Shown here: positions 60,743 to 64,000 of the stretch, in pieces
How positions within the stretch are numbered: the stretch's first letter is position 1
Layout of the letters: every line of letters starts with the position of its first letter
NCBI GenBank assembly: GCA_045651765.1
Contig: JAZRSY010000024.1
Coordinates: 136,774 to 200,773, forward strand
Length of the DNA: 64,000 bases
From: SIG565 sp045651765
Lineage (GTDB): Bacteria > Bacillota > Clostridia > Oscillospirales > Acutalibacteraceae
Direction: 5' to 3'
The notes under the pieces: generated by a model
The model's database searches: none
What the model was told of the DNA's origin: nothing
The model's input: the letters and a program-made list of their open reading frames with translations, nothing else
Translations under genes and position numbers: made by a program

Positions 60743-61428
60743 AAAATTCCCTCAGCCTTTTGCTTTGCAATTATATTCTCATTTTTAAAAGGCAATATCG
60801 CCCACAAAATCACTGAAATTCGTGTAAATGAGTGGATGAGAACATTAACTAAATATCGTATAAACATAGTATCAATATCTATAGCGTTATATTTAAATAC
60901 CGTTATAAAAGAGGAATCGATAATTGATAAAATCGCACCAACAATACAAATTATTGCAATCACCGTTTTTGTTTTATACTTAAGTTTAAATCCGAGTAAA
61001 CATGTTAGCATTAACAAATATACAGTAAGTTCAATTATAAGATTGAACATGTAACTTGGGTTAAACGCAACAGGAAAAATAAAACGCCTATAATTAAAAA
61101 TTAAATTTATGATATCACATAAAACAAGTAAACCAATAACTGCCGATGCAGTTATTTTAGTTACCATAGACACTTTGATGTGATTTTTTAATAGTGGACG
61201 AAAAATTGTCATAACAGCAAATAAAATGCCTAATACAGGTTTTAAATAAGTTTGTCCCATATAGGGTGCCATATATATAAAACTGATTATTCCTTCGCCC
61301 GGTTTTGCAGAACTCGCTAAATGCATTAGTATTTCTCTTAATGAATTAAAGATATATAGCAAACTTGGCAACAGCATTAAAAACGAATAGAATAGTATTT
61401 GTTTTATTTTTATATTAGATAGTTTCAT
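60739..61428 (-). CDS. Polytopic membrane protein, function unknown
   Basis: A 229-residue protein with about six helices (about 10-30, 45-70, 75-95, 103-125, 130-150, 155-175 and a last near 195-215). Its end resembles the protein encoded at 56341-56985. It starts behind an AAAAGAGG-like site after the large lipoprotein gene (15 nt gap). No domain is recognised. Confidence 0.67.
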   Translation of the reverse strand: MKLSNIKIKQILFYSFLMLLPSLLYIFNSLREILMHLASSAKPGEGIISFIYMAPYMGQTYLKPVLGILFAVMTIFRPLLKNHIKVSMVTKITASAVIGLLVLCDIINLIFNYRRFIFPVAFNPSYMFNLIIELTVYLLMLTCLLGFKLKYKTKTVIAIICIVGAILSIIDSSFITVFKYNAIDIDTMFIRYLVNVLIHSFTRISVILWAILPFKNENIIAKQKAEGIL

Positions 61429-61443
61429 AAATAAAAACCTCTT

Positions 61444-63450
61444 TTATTGTAAAGCAAAACTAATATCTGTCAAAAAATCCGACGGTGCTGTATTGTTAAG
61501 TACAGGTCGGAGATTGAATACCAGGTAGCCGTTCGGCAAAGAAGGAGTATAAACCTTGTAGTATAACTGAATAACACAATCCTTATAATTCATAGGTTGA
61601 TTATCTGTAGTCATAAGGATTATTTTATTTGGTTCACCAAGTCTTGAGATTATATCATCAAGAGTGGAATCCTTGTTTATTCCTTCAATCATTTCAAAGT
61701 CAGGACGTGTCGGGCTTATACCTTCTTGGTACTTAACTGTTTTTTCATAACACATAAAGCCGATTTGTGTAATATAACAGTCATTAAAATTCCTTGAGTT
61801 TCCATAGAAATTCATTATATATCCATCAACTTTGTTTCCGCTTGGCGACGTAAAGAAAGCTCCACCTTGTAAAATACGGTCATCAAAAAATTTCTCTTTT
61901 ACAGTAAACCCTTTACTTAAAAAATCTGAAACCTTTATTGGCAAGGTAATGGTTATACCGTCAATTGTCATATCATAATTTGACACTTTGTGGCTAATAG
62001 ATTTATTTGTTTTTAAATCATAGGTATAATCAACAATTTTGAGTCCATTACCGAAACTTGCACTATAGTCTTCTTTTAAAACATCATAGTCATTAAGATT
62101 GAGCCTTTTAGATACCTCCCGAACAAAATCGTCATGGTCTATAATTCTGCCTATTCTGTTATTTGTGTTTAAAGCAGTTAACTTGTAAAAAACGTCAGAC
62201 ATTCGGGATTTGTTGTTTAAATCAGTAATATAAACTGCAGAACCGTCATTTTGCAGGGTGAGTTCTCTATCCTTAGAATTATTAAGATAAAAAGCAAGAT
62301 TTGTTTTTCCTGAAATCCTATTACTTGCCGTCAACTCAAGTCTTATACAAAAGCCAAATTTACTGTTGTGCATAGCACTGATTTTTTTGATATCGTTATT
62401 GGTTATTATTGACGTCCCCGAACTGTTTTTGAAAGCTACAGGATTATTGGTAACAGATGATTCCCCAAATAAAACTGTTCCGTCATTTAAAACAATGCCA
62501 TCATCTATAAACGAATTATTAGAAGCAAATAGTCCCTCTAACTGCTCGGCGGTAAAGGTTTGTTTTTTATGTATAACAAAGCAAAAATTATCGTTATATT
62601 TTATATCATCCGCAACATATTTATAATTGCCGTTTCCTTCAAATCTGCCACAATTTATGCCGATAACCTTGTCGCCCTCAAAATATACGGTATATTCATA
62701 ATTCTCTTGGTCATAATTTTCAACCAATTTAAAACCATTAACATATTTATGCGACGAAAATGACATAGCTTTCTCTGTTAAAGAGGTTTGCATACAAGAA
62801 TAATATCGTTCACCTTTTTTAAAGGTAATCATATTGTTGAAATTGTTGCGGGTAATAACAACTTCTACGGAGCCTGTTCCACCAAGTTTTTGTGCTAAAA
62901 ATCCTTTGGTATCATTTAGCGTGATGGTGAAATAGCTGTACATAGTTATTGTAAAGGTAAAATTAGGATTAATATCGGTTGCAGTAGAATTTGCAAGATT
63001 TAATAATTTGAAACCGTTATTGTTTGCCAATGTCGTCACTTTTGGGTTTTGAGACGAATCAGATGACAATACAACTCCATTTTCCGCAATTGCTTTTTTA
63101 ACAGCATAAAAATTCAACTTATCTAAGCTGTTAATTCTCACATTTTCTGTTGTAATACTGCTTGAAATATTATCATCCGAATTATTATTGCTATTGTTTT
63201 GTGTACTACTGCTTGAGGACGTTTTGTTGTTTGAGGCATCATTAGAGGAAGAAGTGCTATTTACCTGTTCATCTTTTGATTGATTATCATATTTCGACTG
63301 ATTATCACCTTTTAAGGTGTCTCCCTCTGTAAAAACAGAGCTGTTTTCAGGATTAGAGGAACCATCTTTTTTATTTGCGGTGTCTTTTTTGCAACCGACA
63401 AAAGAAAGAATAAGGATTAAAGTTAATGTTATTGATATAATTTTTTTCAT
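61444..63450 (-). CDS. Large lipoprotein with Ser/Asn-rich linker, function unknown
   Basis: A 668-residue lipoprotein with signal MKKIISITLTLILILSFVGC, Cys at 20. A low-complexity Ser/Asn/Asp/Lys linker (about 21-100) would act as a flexible wall-spanning spacer. The following region (about 105-310) is closely similar to the protein encoded directly upstream at the window edge (shared YFTI.LND.KGFLAQK.GGTG and KKQTFT..LE). The C-terminal half (about 315-668) adds beta-rich sequence including FCIRLELTAS and a strongly patterned MIEGINKDSTLDDIISRLGEPN. No catalytic motif is found. It probably binds something at the cell surface. Confidence 0.72.
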   Translation of the reverse strand: MKKIISITLTLILILSFVGCKKDTANKKDGSSNPENSSVFTEGDTLKGDNQSKYDNQSKDEQVNSTSSSNDASNNKTSSSSSTQNNSNNNSDDNISSSITTENVRINSLDKLNFYAVKKAIAENGVVLSSDSSQNPKVTTLANNNGFKLLNLANSTATDINPNFTFTITMYSYFTITLNDTKGFLAQKLGGTGSVEVVITRNNFNNMITFKKGERYYSCMQTSLTEKAMSFSSHKYVNGFKLVENYDQENYEYTVYFEGDKVIGINCGRFEGNGNYKYVADDIKYNDNFCFVIHKKQTFTAEQLEGLFASNNSFIDDGIVLNDGTVLFGESSVTNNPVAFKNSSGTSIITNNDIKKISAMHNSKFGFCIRLELTASNRISGKTNLAFYLNNSKDRELTLQNDGSAVYITDLNNKSRMSDVFYKLTALNTNNRIGRIIDHDDFVREVSKRLNLNDYDVLKEDYSASFGNGLKIVDYTYDLKTNKSISHKVSNYDMTIDGITITLPIKVSDFLSKGFTVKEKFFDDRILQGGAFFTSPSGNKVDGYIMNFYGNSRNFNDCYITQIGFMCYEKTVKYQEGISPTRPDFEMIEGINKDSTLDDIISRLGEPNKIILMTTDNQPMNYKDCVIQLYYKVYTPSLPNGYLVFNLRPVLNNTAPSDFLTDISFALQ

Positions 63451-64000
63451 AAAGATTCCCCCTCATTTTCATTTTTAAAAAACACTTCTAACTCATCAAT
63501 GGTAAAGGTTTGTTTTGTGTAAAGAACAATACAAAAATCTTCAATAAATGTTACATCATCTACAGCATAATTAGTAGGCACGCTGTGAAAAGGTGCACAC
63601 TCAAAACCCACGACCTTTGAGCCATCATAATGAACTGTAAATCTATAGTTTTCTTGCTCTAAATTTTTAATGATATTGAATCCATCAATATATTTGTGAG
63701 AAGAAAATTCGCTACTACTCTTATTTGAATCGGGGTCATAGTCACCACCATTTGCAAAGCATGTATAATACTTTTCATCCCGCTTAAAGGTTATCATTTC
63801 TCCAAGATCGTCAATGTTATTTTTTGTAACAACAACCTCAACTAAACCTGTTCCGCCGACTTTTTGAGCCAAGAATCCTTTTTCATCATTAAGCTCAATG
63901 GTAAAGTATGTCACCATTGTTGTGGTGAATACTTTGTTACGGTCTATTGGATTTTCTGTATAAGTTTTATTTAGCATTATAATCTTTGGTGAAGAAACAT
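63447..64000 (-). CDS. C-terminal part of a paralogous surface protein (partial at the right edge)
   Basis: The frame is open from the right window edge to the stop at 63447 (about 184 codons visible). The ATG at 63977 is not the true start, because the residues before it (VSSPKII) still align with the downstream paralog (SSQNPKV). The visible protein matches residues of about 130-310 of the 668-residue lipoprotein, then stops, so it lacks the long C-terminal half. It overlaps the downstream start by 4 nt, as in a coupled tandem duplicate. A lipoprotein signal is expected beyond the window. Confidence 0.72.
   Translation of the reverse strand, partial: VSSPKIIMLNKTYTENPIDRNKVFTTTMVTYFTIELNDEKGFLAQKVGGTGLVEVVVTKNNIDDLGEMITFKRDEKYYTCFANGGDYDPDSNKSSSEFSSHKYIDGFNIIKNLEQENYRFTVHYDGSKVVGFECAPFHSVPTNYAVDDVTFIEDFCIVLYTKQTFTIDELEVFFKNENEGESL

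Noticed and set aside
1..64000. CRISPR array, prophage, transposase or integrase
   Set aside because: No regularly spaced 24-40 bp repeats, no phage structural genes and no recombinase motifs were seen in the window.

Overview
The window is a low-GC, AT-rich stretch of a chromosome from an endospore-forming Firmicute, most likely an anaerobic Clostridia lineage of the Oscillospirales/Ruminococcaceae type. The evidence is an alpha/beta-type small acid-soluble spore protein, the sporulation proteins YqfC, YqfD, YlbJ and YunB, Firmicute gene orders (yqfC-yqfD-phoH-ybeY-era-yqzL-recO; dprA-topA-trmFO; plsX-rnc-smc-ftsY; infC-rpmI-rplT; cdaA-cdaR), strong Shine-Dalgarno sites and TTGACA/TATAAT promoters with 16-18 bp spacers. 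The genus cannot be read from the sequence.

Region by region. 1-1.26 kb: the start of an off-window membrane gene (minus), a 380-bp intergenic stretch with five copies of a TTATGTAAAC-like decamer, and a YmfI/FabG-type reductase. 1.26-8.45 kb: a minus-strand operon yqfC, yqfD, phoH, ybeY, era, yqzL (50 codons, overlapping recO), recO, mutS2. 8.5-10.6 kb: ylbJ, tRNA-His, tRNA-Gln, a SASP gene, a DUF378 gene and tRNA-Lys. 10.7-28.1 kb: a very tightly packed minus-strand run of housekeeping genes (rRNA/tRNA methyltransferase, dprA, topA, trmFO, plsX, rnc, a radical SAM gene, smc, ftsY, rdgB, yhbY, nadD, yqeK, rsfS, leuS), many overlapping by 1-4 nt. 28.1-29.4 kb: infC-rpmI-rplT, with an ATT start codon for infC and an L20-leader-like attenuator. 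29.5-32.5 kb: murI, a DUF1934 gene and argS on the plus strand. 32.5-39.3 kb: a lipoprotein, gap, a small unassigned protein, two flavoproteins, an SDR and a DUF554 membrane protein. 39.3-49.1 kb: trmB, an MreB-like gene, comFC, recD2, the c-di-AMP pair cdaA/cdaR, a cysteine-desulfurase-like gene with a DUF3343 partner, and an AI-2E family permease. 49.2-51.2 kb: hom and yunB.

At 51.3-51.6 kb a strong promoter drives an unusual unit: a 22-bp perfect copy of the 5' end of tRNA-Leu, then about 157 bp of strongly self-complementary sequence that I do not recognise, then the intact tRNA-Leu(UAG). This tRNA marks the end of the conserved core. To its right lie a twice-frameshifted transglutaminase-like pseudogene (51.8-52.6 kb) and, from 52.6 kb to the window edge, a minus-strand island of at least twelve genes for secreted lipoproteins and small polytopic membrane proteins. 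None is a recognisable enzyme. The island shows tandem paralogs, internal duplications (153-bp period in one gene, 33-bp period at the end of another), a gene remnant, a SecD-head-like lipoprotein domain and acidic repeat loops. It is the least described part of the window and continues past the right edge.

In the core the genes work together in translation and RNA maturation (leuS, argS, infC, rplT, rpmI, rnc, era, ybeY, trmFO, trmB, yhbY, rsfS), chromosome maintenance and DNA uptake (smc, topA, mutS2, recO, recD2, dprA, comFC), secretion and envelope (ftsY, plsX, murI, MreB-like), c-di-AMP signalling and sporulation. Start codons were chosen from Shine-Dalgarno spacing where the longest frame was implausible (yqfD, yqfC, ybeY, yqeK, dprA, infC, murI, mreB-like and several island genes).
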